From Apteryx mantelli (taxonomy: Eukaryota; Chordata; Aves; Apterygiformes; Apterygidae), in the NCBI RefSeq assembly GCF_036417845.1, contig NC_089979.1, positions 121,987,415 to 122,051,414 of the forward strand: a stretch of DNA of 64,000 nt, given 5' to 3'. Shown here piece after piece: positions 36,901 to 51,100 of the stretch; position 1 is the first letter of the stretch; the number at the start of each line of letters is the position of its first letter. A model generated the notes under the pieces. The model did no database searches and was not told the DNA's origin. It was given only the letters and a program-made list of their open reading frames with translations. The translations under genes and the position numbers were made by a program.

Positions 36901-39900
36901 GAAAATACATGGTGAAACTTCATATCAACGGTGTTCCTAGAAAGGTAAATGGTCTTGGGGAAACTAAGACTGTTTAAGCTATATATTTTAATGTTTCACT
37001 CTGCTTCACTACGAAGCTATGCTTATCCAGCAAAAACTTTGAATCTTTTTTTTGTTAGAAAATGGTTCTTAATTGTTACACCTTTTGGGTTTCATTCTGG
37101 TTGTGAAGTATGTAACAGACTGTGGGTATCTTTTCTGCAGACATTCACTGGAATAACTTTACTCGCTCATGTTAAACTCGTAACATTTCCTTACAGTGCT
37201 TAAAGGAATTATGAAACTAATACAGGAGAAAATAAAAGGGGGGGGGGGAAGAGGGGATAACTCTTTACCACTGTATAAACTTGTGGTGCGTCTTCATTTG
37301 GGGTGCAAATAATTCCCTTTTTACCCCATTTCAGAAAGGAGGAACTAGAACTATAGAACTAGAAAAAGTCCAGAGAGGGACATTCAGGAAGAGCATAGAT
37401 ATGGAATGACCACAAAGGAACGACTAAATTGACCAAATGTTTTTAATAAGGAGAGGAGATGTCTGAAGGGGTATGATAGAGCTTCATAAACTCAAGAACA
37501 GCTTTACTTTCTTCTCAGTATAACAAATAGGGGCATAAATAATGTATTTCTTCACATGATACTTCACTGAACTCATTGTTGCAGATGACGAAGGCTTATG
37601 AGATTTCAAAAACTGAGTGGCTGTATTCATGGGGAAAAAAGCCATCAAAGGCTATTAAATGCTAAGATATGATCTCTGGCTCAGGAAGTCCTTGAGTTGA
37701 AAAATTCTGCAATCTGAAAGAGTATATGCTTGCCCTGCTCTTAATACTCTTTCTGAAATATCTACTATTGGTTGCTGTCCAAGACAGGTTATTAAGCTGA
37801 ACATCCATTTGTTCTTGTGTGAATAGGATTATCCATCCTTCCATATGTAGCACTTGAACAGAAAATGTGCTTTCTTAGTAGTGTGTATTGGTGACAGACA
37901 AATGTCAATGTGAAACTGAAACACCTGTTCTGCGAAATGATTTTGGACCATTGCAAATACTGTAGTAACAATCCATAATAATGTTGAGCATATTCTGCCT
38001 GATTTAAAGAAGAAATGTTAATACTTTCACAATCGCTGCTTTGATTTTTTTTTTTCCTTTCCAGAGAGAAGAAATTTAAATCTGGAACTAGAGATTATGA
38101 AAGTGATGTGACATATAGTTCATTTCCCTTTAGATAAATAACCGTTTATTTTTCTGCCGGCTACAGAGCACAGTCTGTGCTCTGTTTCCTAATTAGGTGA
38201 GGGATATTGTTAGGCTTTTCTCTACTTTTTTTAATGCTGGTAATTACACTGAACTTTTCTGTGACTACCTCTTTCAATAGATGCTAAAGCTGTTTACAAG
38301 AAATTATTGTCATTATCCCCATTTTACGTAAGGGAAATTGAGACAGCTGATCACAGCTCACCCAGTGACCAGTGAAAGAGCTGGCAATAGAATTTACCTT
38401 GTTCCCTAGGCCAAACTACTGCAGGATTGAGAGAGGTATTCACATCTGAGAAAAAACGGTCAGGTCTGGTTATGTCTCAGATGTTGTATATTAATGAAAT
38501 ATTGGTTTTATTATCTTTTTGAAATATTTTTAAAATACATTATTAGCTTTATGATGATTTTCATGTGTTTTATTTTGCACAGGTTATCATAGATGACCAG
38601 TTACCTGTTGATCATAATGGAGAACTTCTCTGCTCTTATTCTAACAATAAAAATGAGTTATGGGTATCATTAATAGAAAAGGCTTACATGAAGGTAATGG
38701 GAGGATATGATTTTCCTGGATCAAATTCTGTAAGTACTGGATTATTTCTAGCGGACACAAAAAATTCCTTTTAAATAATTTCAGATCAAAAAACTTTATT
38801 TCTAGTGAAGTCTAAGTAAATTGCTTGCGGAGATGAGTATTGATTTTTTGGGTTTTTTTGTTTGTTTGTTTTTTTACAAATGTGTTTGTATGTGCTTAGC
38901 TGTGCTTGATCAGATAAATTCCATCAAAATAGAGTAATAGGCAATTCTTGCTCATTAGGAGGGAGGCAACTAGGAAAGGAACAGACTAATCTGTTAGTCC
39001 TTCCATGTATATAGTGGGAACAGGTATGTGGGTCTGTGAAAGTTACTATTTATCAGATTGTTCCACTCATTTATATACATATGAAATATGTTCATATAAC
39101 ATGGATACTAAAGAAAAAATCATAATGGTGCAGCTAGGCTGACATGCAAAATATTCTTGTAAAAGGCCTAGTTTACTGAAATGAGTAGCCTGTATAATTT
39201 TCATTCATTGCTTAGGAAGTATTTCTGATTTTTTCATTCTAACTTTTTTAAAATTGTAACAGTATATTTTTGATTTCCTGATGCTCCTTGCGTTCTAGAT
39301 GGTGTCTTGATAATCACATTCACTGAAGGTATTCTAGGTAATCACCTTCTGAAATATGATTATCAAGGCAAATATGGCCTTGTATAAGAGGTAATCATAG
39401 CATATATTTTCATGTATGTTTATCTCAGTGTTGGGCTACTTTTTTTTGGAGAAGAGAGAAGCTGGTGAGACGAGATAGCTTGGTGTACTCTCTGTCCTCC
39501 TCTAACTTGCTATCCAGAAAACAGCTTGATTTGTGCCACTTAATTCTCACCACCACCCCATCCGCCCCCTCTGCTTTTGACTATTATGGCTTCCTTGTAT
39601 AAGCAAAGAATTACTTACTGGCTATATTGTATTTGTAATTCCCAAAGTTCCCACCTACTGGTAATGGTTACTGACACTTCAAGCATATATAGTCTCTGCT
39701 TTTGCTTTGAAGAGTACAGAAGAAAAGAAGGGGGAGGAAGTAACATTTCCTGAAGATGAAATGGGGAGATTAAAGCCAGAATAAAGAACCCATATCCTGA
39801 ACCTTAGAAGTAAAACTTAATTATTTAAAAATGCATATATAATAGCAAGGTTTCAAGTAGTGCTTCTGAGAATATACTTTAAAAGTCCATGAATCAAAGA

Positions 39901-42900
39901 AATAAATAGAACACACGTCATAGAATTGAGCATGGTTAATCATTTTCTTATTTTTCTTATGCATGCATAGCTCTGAAATTCCGGTACGTTAGTTTGCTTC
40001 GTCAGTTCACTTTCAAGCATATGCTTGATTTCTTTGAAGGCACTTTTATAATTTATTTACAGGCATCATATGCTTATAGATGGGTTATATGTTATGATTT
40101 CATTGAATGCTTGCATTTCAGAATATCGATCTCCATGCACTGACTGGTTGGATACCTGAAAGGATTGCTATGCACTCTGACAATCAAGCTTTCAATAAAG
40201 ATAATACTTTCAGAATGCTTTATCAGAGGTAGAAGTTTGTTCTTTCCTACATAATCAAAAAGCTTGCTGTGCAGTAGCTGAGTTACCAATATAGAAGCAG
40301 TACAATCACCATAGATCCCTTGCTAGCTTTGTGGTACTACCACAGATTCTGCTTTATAGCTGCTCCGTAGACTTTCTGGAAGAAAAAAATGGAGGTATTG
40401 GTGACTTTGATAGAATCAAAGATTGAAAGGTTTGAGGAATTTTGTTTGAGATACAACTTTTATTCCTTGCCTTTGAAGAAGAAAAAAACAGCCCATTTCT
40501 TCAGTTACCAGTTCATGAAGAAAATGGAATGTGAAGTCAGAGAAGAGCAGGTTGGAAGCAGTGTACAAGTTAAATACGGTAAAAAGCAGGAGGAGATGTA
40601 GGCAGAGCATTTCCCAGAGCTTTCGCATTGAACTGCTGACATGGAAGCAGATAGGGTATGGTATTTCTAATCGTATCACAAGGTCTCGGTAACTATGCCC
40701 TGTTAGTAAATCGCCTGGAGAAGCGCAGTACAGAAAGTCTCAAAACTGCAGTACTGATTTTCAGATCTACCAGAACAATCCTACTTATGGTAAAAGATAC
40801 AAGTGTAACTTACAGATTTCAGCTAGCATGTGCTTTGATTCCTTTCAGAACTAGGTCTGGTTTGTGCAACCAGTTTCTCATTTCAAGGACATCGAAGGGG
40901 GTATTCTATTGATTGAAGCCACCTACATTCAGGATGAAAGAGCATGACTGTATGTTTCTGCAGTGCTGTCTTCAGTAGTTTAGGAATTCTCAGTTGTTTG
41001 TTACAGACTTTTCAGACATTCTGTCATCGTAGTTAGTGATTGCACTTAGGATGGGATCTAGTCATAACAGCATCACTGTTATGTTAGTCTGTGCTAGACT
41101 GAAAATGGGTCAGTTCACAGTCCAGTGACTCTGCTAGCTGTCTAGCGTCCCTGAGTATGGATTTTTATTTATTTATTTATTATTATAATGTTTTAAGCCA
41201 TTGGAACTATCAATTGAGACCCTGTAGGCCTCTGTTGAGGGACATGAAACCTTTGTGTAAACCTCTACAAGAGTATAGAAGCACGTACTTTTCATTCTTC
41301 GGGTTTTGGCAAACTCCCTCCAAATCATTGGGGGTAGTGGAATTATTAATTTTCTTACATAATGTGATCGGCTAAATGTTGATGAAACCACACTTGTGAT
41401 CAGTGAAGATCTGTAAAGCATATCTTTAATAGGTGACAGATTGAATTTCAGGTTTGACAAACACTGCTTTTATTGTATAATGAAAGACAAACACTGCTGT
41501 TACTGTATAATGAAAAATAATCATTTTTCACTTAAAGCCTACACTTCAATACTGAACGGAAATAATTCCACTTTCTCAAGCTTTCTCAGGAGTGATTTCT
41601 GCTTACAAAAAAAATCATATTCCAGTCTTTATAAAGCAGAATCTCCATAATGGGAAATGTAAAAACACACCAGTAGAGTGTCTGGTAAATGTTAGTTTAC
41701 AAGTGCTAAAATCCTAATTAAGCTATTTTTTTGCCTCTTTTTGAACAGATTTCACAAAGGAGATGTCCTTATTACAACAGCAACAGGGGTGATGTCTGAA
41801 GAGGAAGGAGAAAAATGGGGTTTAGTTCCAACCCATGCATATGCAGTCTTGGATATAAGAGAATATAAGGTATCAAGTAAAACAAAAGATGTTTTCAAAT
41901 GCCTATTTGAAATCTGTGTGCTATGGGTATCTACTGATATAGATATAAAAAATACATTTTTTTTCCTCCTCTCTCTCTAATGACTCATATGGTTTACTGT
42001 ATCTGGGCTTCATTGGGAAATTCCGGAAAGCTTAGTAATGCTGTGTTTTCTTAAGCTATTGGTCCATATGTCACATTCATATAAATACAAAATTATCCTG
42101 ACGAGTTCAGCAGTTTTATTTTGCATTTATTTAGGGCCTTCGATTCCTTCAGTTGAAAAACCCTTGGAGCCATTTACGTTGGAAGGGACGATACAGCGAA
42201 AATGACACAAGAAATTGGACCCCAGATCTACAAAAATACTTAAACTTTGATCCCAGAACAGCTCAGAAAATAGACAATGGTAATAAGGCTTAAAAATCAC
42301 TGTGTATTCAGATAATATAGATTTCTGTTGTTTATCTCTTCAGGAAAGTGGAAAAAAAATTCTAAGCAGGAGGAGGGGAGGATGAGGGTAAAACAAATAC
42401 TAGAAACTAAATAGTCCAAAACTTCAGGAAGCATGTCATATTTTAACTGGTTTAACAGGTTTGACTGGGTTTAACTAATCTGGATGATTTAATATATTTC
42501 AAATTCAGTGGCCAGAAATTACCTCTTAGCTTACGCATTGCTATCTTAGTATCTTGGGGAGGGTTCAGTGCAGAGATAACCTGCTGAGAATATACTTTGT
42601 AATGCTGCTTTTTAATATGTGAATAGACTTTTCTACATTTTTTTTTTTTGCTGCATGGGTTTGTTAGTGGCAGGTCAGACTGCTAACAGTTTCCAGGTTC
42701 TGCAGAAGCTGCATTTTAGATTTGAGATGTTGGTTCTTTTTCTGGTATCCTAGTTGCTGTTTATCTTTGTCAAGAGAGTCCTTTTGTTTGGTGCCACTTA
42801 CTTTGACAATAGTAAGTCCAATGCAAATATGTAAGGAAAACTTTTATTTAAATGCAAAAATAGCAGCCTTAGCTTTGTGACAGTAAAGAGAGATTAGCTC

Positions 42901-45900
42901 ATTGTTTAGTTGGTGGTTCATTTAGTAAGGAATTACATGTTTGTAAAATCTAGTCATAAATTTATAAAAAAAATTACCTTAACAATTTTAAGGCAGTTAA
43001 TTTTTCTGATTGGATTTACATTGTACGGGTCTTGTTGCCTAAATGCAGCTGCATTTTCTTAGTGCTACAGGATGGGCAACTGCCTGTATCAGAGACTTGT
43101 GTTATGATGCGGTTAACTTTTGAGAGTTTATTTCAGCAGGAGCCAGTAATTTTGCAGGCGTTGTTGTTGGCTGGAAGTGTGATTAGGTGGGCTATAGAGA
43201 ATTAAAACAAATAGATGAGAATGCTGTAAAGACAAAGTAGATCCCATGTGCCAAATCAAGTCACATGAGTGCTGGATGAAGTACCTTGAAATGTATGCAA
43301 ATATGCTTGCATGTTGATTAGAGATTTGGTTGTGTTGGACAGCTGTGGTCCCTATTTGATGGACCTTCAGTTGAATAGCAGACTCAAGCAGGTTGTTGAA
43401 TTGAGGAAAGCTATTTAACTGTGTCTGAATTTTTTTCAGAAACCTAGGAGAGGGGAAGGCAGCTCAGAATCAGTTAATAATGTCTTTTTGGACAAAACAG
43501 ATTCTCTCATGCCTTCCACTCAGTACTTGAGAATGCAAAATACCCAAACAGCTTCAGAAATTCTCTGGCCTTTGAGCCATACTAAATGATACTAACTAAA
43601 TACTAAAAAAAAGATACTAACTAAAAAAGATGCTAACTAAATGGTTTCTCTTGGTTTAACTTGTTTATTTTGGGGTTAAGCTTAAATTTAGAAGTGTAGA
43701 CAATGCAGACACTACTACTAAATTTTACAGAAATGTGGATTTATATAAGCTGTATAGTTTGCCTGGAAAGAAGCTTTTGAAAAATGAATAAAGTGAAGGT
43801 GTCTGGTAAGCAAACAATAATAGCAGTTCCTTTGTAGGAATTTTCTGGATTGCTTGGGAAGACCTGTGCCAGTATTACGATGTTATTTATTTGAGCTGGA
43901 ACCCAAGTCTTTTTAAAGAATCTACGTGTATTCACAGGTTGGTCCAATAGAAAAGACTTTTGTGTTGAGACATCACTAAATGTTTTGATGTGGTGTGTTT
44001 CCTTCCTTCCGCTCTTCCTAGTTACTGCTGAAGAGGTTGGGCTTAACTATGCTCCCTTGAACCTGACTTGACACTTTTAAATTCTCAGTCCTAACTTTGC
44101 TTTTGACTACTGCTGTAAAGCTGTTGAAACTCCTGCGACCTCTGTGATAATGCTGTGGACCTAAGGTTGTGTAGCCAAATTCTGACATCAGTCCTATGTC
44201 TCTTCATCAGAATAGAAATCAGCCTTCTGTACAGTTGATGTTTGTTTAAACAGTCACCAGGCAGTGCTTGAGTGGCACAGCTTTTATCTGGAATTCATTT
44301 TCCTGGGCAGTTGCAAGTCATTTGTGCAATGTATGTTGTCTTTGCAAGATGTGGTCAGTGATGTCAGAGTATTTTACTTACATTAACTATGACTGATGAA
44401 AAATGGAGTTAGTTAATCTTCCTTGGCTATTGGGTTTTTCAGAACATGACATTTATCTCCTACCTTGTATCCATTGTATTCAGTCTTGTCCCTCATCTTG
44501 AGAGTGCCTCTTTCTGAAAGCAAGGGTTTCTCACTTTCTCTGCTCCACTGTACTGTACTCTGCCACTGCTTCCACCTTGTTTCTGTGTATGTTAGCTCAT
44601 CAAAAGCTCCTTCATCCGTAGTAAAACTGCTGAGTTTCATCTGTAAAGGCTCCTTCCATCTTCATGTTCAAACTAATTCTGAAATAGACTGCCATGATGT
44701 AGTAAGATGAAGTAATGTCTGCATGTTATCCTCAAAGCTCATCTGCTTGTCTGTCTCTTATGCTATTAGTGATCATCATACCTCTATGTGGGGAAATGCC
44801 TAGCATGGTGGCAATCACATAAACAGTGGTGTAATGATGGCAATAATTTGAAACTTGATTGATAATGCAGCCTTCCACACATGCTGTTCAGCTGAAAAGT
44901 GTGGGGAGGGAAGGTCAATGGGGTTTATAAATAGCTTTATCCACTTCTATTCCCAGTGTGCCAACTTTACATTCAAGCATCAACACCTTTTGTTTTTTCA
45001 CACCATAGTTTCCTTGTCTGGGCAGTTCATGAAGCAGCTGAAAGATTTTGAAATAGATTACCTCAAAAATTTTCAGCACTTCATGTAGGCAGCCTTCCAA
45101 ACATGAAACAAACTAAATTTTAAATAAAAATCCTCTGAATAAAGAACTGGAGGAAACAATTTGGTTAGATTTTGGAACTAACCATAGCTTATATATGGAG
45201 TCCTACAGTTACAAAAGCATAGGGTATTTTCCCTTCATATTAAATTTGGCATGTGCAATCATGACAATAACTGGCTAGCCCCAGGCTCTTTGAGTTGTTC
45301 AGCTTTTGCTGTGCTTTGTGTAGTTGCAATCACTGTACCAAACAGTCAGGCTGTTTGTATTTAGCATTTCTGATCATCACACTTGTATGGTAGCAAAGTC
45401 ATTTATAAAACAGAATTGTAAGATGTTTCTTATACTGCTGTATTATGTAGCCACTGTTGCAGATTACAGGAGAAAATTAGCCTTCAATAACTTTGTTACT
45501 GATGTTAAATAGCTCCCTATAATTTATGTTTTGAAATCTAACTCCAAATATAATGTCTTACTCATCTAATAAAGTATCTGTATTACTTCTAGTACTTGGG
45601 ATGCAAAACAAGGTCCAGTGAAGGATGCCTACAGCCTGGCTAATAATCCTCAGTACAAGCTAGAGGTCCAGTGTCCACAAGGTGGTGCTGCAGTCTGGGT
45701 TCTGCTTAGCAGACATATCACTGATAAGGTGCCATGTTCTTTTTCTTATTTTTTTCTGTATTATGAGTTCTATAATATCTTCTGTAAATCTTTCTATATA
45801 GCTCTCTATATTATTAGAATATTACTACTACTATTTTCCTGTATTTCTTTTAAATTCAGCAGGTACAAATACCTGATTACAAGTTTGTTGAAATAGACCC

Positions 45901-48099
45901 AGAGTAAAAATTGACTGAGGTCATTATATTCCACTCATAGTGCATGAATGTGTAGAATGTGGCTCTTGCAGCTTCTACCTGTTCATTATGTTTAAAAATA
46001 AATAAATAAATAAAGCTTGTTATGGTACTGAAGTAACTCTCCGTCCAGAGGCCTGAACTCTTTTCAGTGAAATTAGTTGCAATCTAGTTATTTCAGACAT
46101 TTTTTAAAGAATTAAATTAGGTATCTCAATAAATAAAAATACCAGATCATACCATGTGGCGGTCAAAAGGGGATGATAGAACATGTACTTGATTCTGATC
46201 ATACATTAGTTACATTCCACAGAAGTGTATAACTCTTCTTAATTCATTTTTTTTATAGGATGACTTTGCACACAATCGGGAATTCATTACAATGGTTGTA
46301 TACAAGACTGATGGCAAAAAAGTTTACTATCCAGGTTAGTGCATCTTAATTGCCAGGAAGATGATGCTTAGAAATGAATGAAGACTTGTGGGGAAGAAGA
46401 GGCATGCGTTGCTTTAAAACGGGAGTCCTCATTCTTAGAAGAACAATCTTCTGAAATGGTCATTTGGCCCTCTTTGACCACCTTGAACAATCTACGCTGA
46501 AGCAATAAGCGCAGCTGTACACGGCAGAGATAGAAGGGTTTAACCCTGCTTAGAGATCTGTGTAGCCCTGCTGACACTTATTTTGGCACAGTATTTTCTG
46601 CGTTGTTCTGTTTCTTTTGCAGTGGCAATAGTTGATACTTGGAAGTAACATAGTGCTTCTAATTAGCAAATAACAATTATCCCCCACATTTGTGGAATTA
46701 CTTAAAGGTTTGCAGCTTCCAGTAGATGAAAATAATCAATGTAATCATGCAAGCTCATAAAAGAAATATTTACTTTGAAATGTGTTTAAGTGTTCAACTT
46801 CAGGCACGGAATGCTTAAGAAAAATATTGAGATGCCCAACTTTTATTAAAGCGAGGTTGTTGGTCATTACAGGTCAGATTCTACTTGCCTTGAGAAGAGG
46901 GTTGGTTTTTGGAGCTTTGTTTTAGCTGCAAAAAAGCTACATAAGTTTTATCTCAAGACAGGTAGCAGGTCTGAGACATAGGTTGCTTTTGTCTTACCTT
47001 AGGAAATAGATGTAAGGCCCAGCTTGAATGGACAGTTCAGACTGCAACTTAAACATAGAACTACCAATATCTTATTTGGTTTTTAGATCAAGTTAGAGGT
47101 CTTGGTGTGGCAAATATTCCTTGGATTCATCCAGTGAAGATGCATCCTGGGAAAGGCAGGATTTGGCCTATTGCTTTTGCCAATAGGGAGCCTCTTTAGT
47201 GCTGTGCTTGAATTTTTAAGGTAGCTCCTTCTACAGCAGTCAGAGACTAGAGGGTACCTTTTAAAGTTATTTTGAACAGAGAGTGGAATTCGAGATATTT
47301 CTATGGGAACGGCTGGTGAGGGCTGAGTTGTTCATCTGTTGTCTTGTTCGGTGAACTCTGCAAAAAAATTCCATTAGAATCCAAGCTGTCTTTCTGCAGA
47401 AAACATCCTTTGAGACCTGAGTAAATCACTGTCTATTTTTGCAAAGTCTTGCTAAAGCAACTGCTTCTCCTTGCTGCCCAAGACATGCTTCTGATGTTAC
47501 TAGTACTACAGCAGTGCTTATTTTTACATGTTTGTTTTTATTGAAAACATTCTTAAGTGAGCAAACCAAACAAATTGTACAGCGGAGGGAACTGTTTCAT
47601 TTGTGGTTGAAAGACAGTCTTTCAGCAAGACTGTTAACAAGAACTGGATGACTCGTGTTTTGTCTTGCTACCCAAACTCTTTTATAAACTTTTAATCCCA
47701 CCAACTCAAACTTGTTTAAAACCTTTATCCATGGAAATAGATTTGTCAAGCTACAATATTATTTTCACTATCTGTTAAAACGAGATCAGAACAAAGCTGT
47801 TTAATCCTTTGGCACTGAGACTGGAATTTCCCATTCCTAAACTTCTCATTGTTTTATATTAATCCTTCTCTTCTTGTGGAGAACATAAAGGGCCTGATCC
47901 TGGCTCTACCAAAGTAATTGGCTAGGCTTGTTCCTGCTTCACTGAAATCAAAAGTCTGGAAAGAACCAATTAGAGGCCAAATAACAAATTACATAGTATC
48001 ATTGTGAAAGCAAATATTTAGGATATTTATAATAAATAGTGCATTTGCACTGGTACTGGGATGCAACTACATCTGAGTCATGATCACAGGGATTTTGAC

Positions 48100-48148
<49 letters not shown>

Positions 48149-51100
48149 GGGAGAGTGGATGATGATTAAATAAACTAACATGTTTTAAAGTTGTTTTTAC
48201 CAAGTGGCCAAAGATTTTAGCAGTCTGCATTCTTGAACTGTCTTGCCAGTGGAGAAGGGGTATCTGTAACAGACTCCTTGTCAGGAGAATTTTAAGGAGT
48301 GCTCAAAGATTCCTTATCTTTTTCCTTACATTTTATTTAAAGAATCACAGTAGGTCTCCTTAGAATAGAGATATTGGTGGGAGATGGATAAGCTGTTCTT
48401 GCAAGACATAGGATTTTAGCTGTATTTTCTAGTGCAGATTTTTTCATCCTTTGATGCGTGAGGTACCTTTCCTGAAAATGATAGTTGCTCTTAAGATTTT
48501 TGATCCTTTTTATGAGCAAATCTTTAATGCTCTATTCTTTCTGAAGCACTCAAGTCTGGTTATAGTCTAACCTTAGTATCAACAATCTGACTTTTCTGGC
48601 AAAATTCACTGATATAAAATGACTAAGGAATTTACTGAGCCAGGGGATTTTTTGATGAGGAAAAGTGTTCATCCTTTTCTTTTTCAGCTGATCCTCCTCC
48701 ATATATTGATGGTATTCGGATCAACAGTCCCCATTATCTGACCAAGATAAAGCTGACCTCTCCAGGGTCCCATACGTTTACCTTAGTGGTGTCCCAGTAT
48801 GAGAAACAAAACACTATCCATTACACCATCAGGGTATGTACTGTTGATTTCATAATGCATTTAAACAATTATACTAAAGAGAAAATGACCTTTCCTTGTA
48901 AATTTGATGAATAAGTATACTTTTGCATTGCTATTGTTATTTTGGGGAGGAAGGAAGTGATGCAGCAGAAATGCTGATGAAGTGCTTAATAATGTTCTCA
49001 ATTATAGTTAGGACAACATAGTGCCCATGTTTTTAGTAATGAAATTTTAATCTTCCCTACTTTGCAACACAGGTGTGACGTAAAATTGTAAACAACTGAT
49101 CTGCTGAAAAATACTTCTATTTCCTGGAATAAAAATTTGGTGTCTGCATACAGGCAAAGCATTGGCTCTCTGTGTATACAATGTTAGCCTATTTTAGATC
49201 TCAATTTAGATTTAAAGTTTTCTGATTTCTCTAAGTTACTATCTTTTATACTCAACTCCAAGGGTGAATTTTTTCTCCACCTACTTTGATCAGCCACCAC
49301 TTCCTTCTCCTCCCCCGATGCCATCTTAGATGTCCTTACCAAAGATGCCATCTGGTAAAGGATGGGTAAGAAGGAAAGAGGTGTTTGGAGACCAAGTTTA
49401 GAGTCTCATTTCCTTTGTGGTGATGTTTTGGGCATGTAATGAGCAAGTTTCTAAAAATGATGTGTATGCAATGCTGTTTGGTTTTTTTGTTTGTTGGTTT
49501 GTTTTAAGGGGGGAGAGGTTTAACTTTTCATGTTTTCATATGAAAAGGGCAAGATGAATGTGTGACCAGCTTCTTTTTTTTACAACACAGGTATATTCCT
49601 TGTGCAAGTTTACCTTTTCCAAGATCCCTACACCTTACACAGTTTCTAAACGGGTAAAGAAACATTTTCTTTTATGGGTCACTGGATAATAATTCTGTTT
49701 TGGCTTTTCCAGATTTGAGATGTACAAGCTTGTTAAATATATTTTTATACTAATGCCTAAAAATGTCAGGTTAGATCATCTTCCAGCAAATGAAGCCTAA
49801 CAAATTTAATGAATGCTCAATCTGAGCATAATTAGCATAAGGCCCAGCCTAATTCATACCAACATAAAAGTTCTTGGGCTGGCTGACTCTGTTCAGGATG
49901 GTGGCTTAACTTTTATTGGCATAAGAATCCTATTTGGTATGTAAACTTCATCTTCACTGCAAAGGGTATTGGTAGAACTGTATCAATGCAGATACACCAT
50001 AAAGCCTTTGGAGAATAGACTGGCCTTTAGAGTAACAACCTGTGCCATAATACGCAACTACTCTGCAAAGATCAGATTGTGCCACTACAACTGCAGAGTA
50101 AAGACCCTGCAAGTATTGCTCGTTTTCTCTTGAGACACATGCATGATTTTCTTGGGAAAATTCTTGATATTATGGGGCACCAGTACCAAGACTGTGACAA
50201 ACACTTAGATTGGCAGTAACATATTATGTTACTGCCATACATTTTGTATAAGACATCTCAATGGACTGTTGTTACTGGGCAAAGCACTCATACCGTCAAA
50301 TAGTATCATGGCAACATTTCCATGGTTCATTTCATGTAGAAATGCCCCTTGAGAGTACAGCAACAGGGGCAAGGGCAAGAAACTTGCCTGAAATTTAGTC
50401 AGAGGCCCAGGCAGTTTTGGGGCCAGCTGCTATTAGTATTTCAGCTATCTACATGAGCTGCAGTTATACCTTCAGCTGAAGTGTAAATATAGCCAAGAGC
50501 TCACAGGGTAGTGCAGCTTGCTTCCAAACTTGTCATCTTTGAGGGTTTTGAACACTGAGTAAAGAAATTAATTCCCTGAAAAAATTTCTGCTCACTGCTG
50601 GTCTGGTATGGGAGGTGGCGGGGGAAGTAATGTATGAGGAGTGTATCTCGGCTAGAATTTTGTGTGAATGACTGGCATGTTATACAAGTCTAACCTTTCA
50701 TTTTAATGACTAGCAGGAAGAACTTGCAAACAGATGGCCTGTTTTACAAAGTCTGAGCAGCATTCTTTCTCTTGTATTTATTTGTCCTGTTGGAACCTGT
50801 CCTTATGGATATCTTTGTTGTGCCTGGAATGCTGGTTCTTAGCGTGCGTACAGGTGACTGAACAGTGCTGGAAGAAGTGTTTGCAAAAGCAAGGGTTACA
50901 ACACCAGTATTGTGCTCCCTGCACTGCTGTTGTTTCTCATTCATCACAACAGAACACTCTTTGAACAAAAAAAACTGCGTAGTCCAGTAGGCATGGAATA
51001 GATGGTAATATAGGTCCTTTCTTGCATGTAATTTCTCATGGTCAGAAACATATAAATGTACTGAATGCATCTATATTTCTCACTTTAAAAAAGGATCTAA

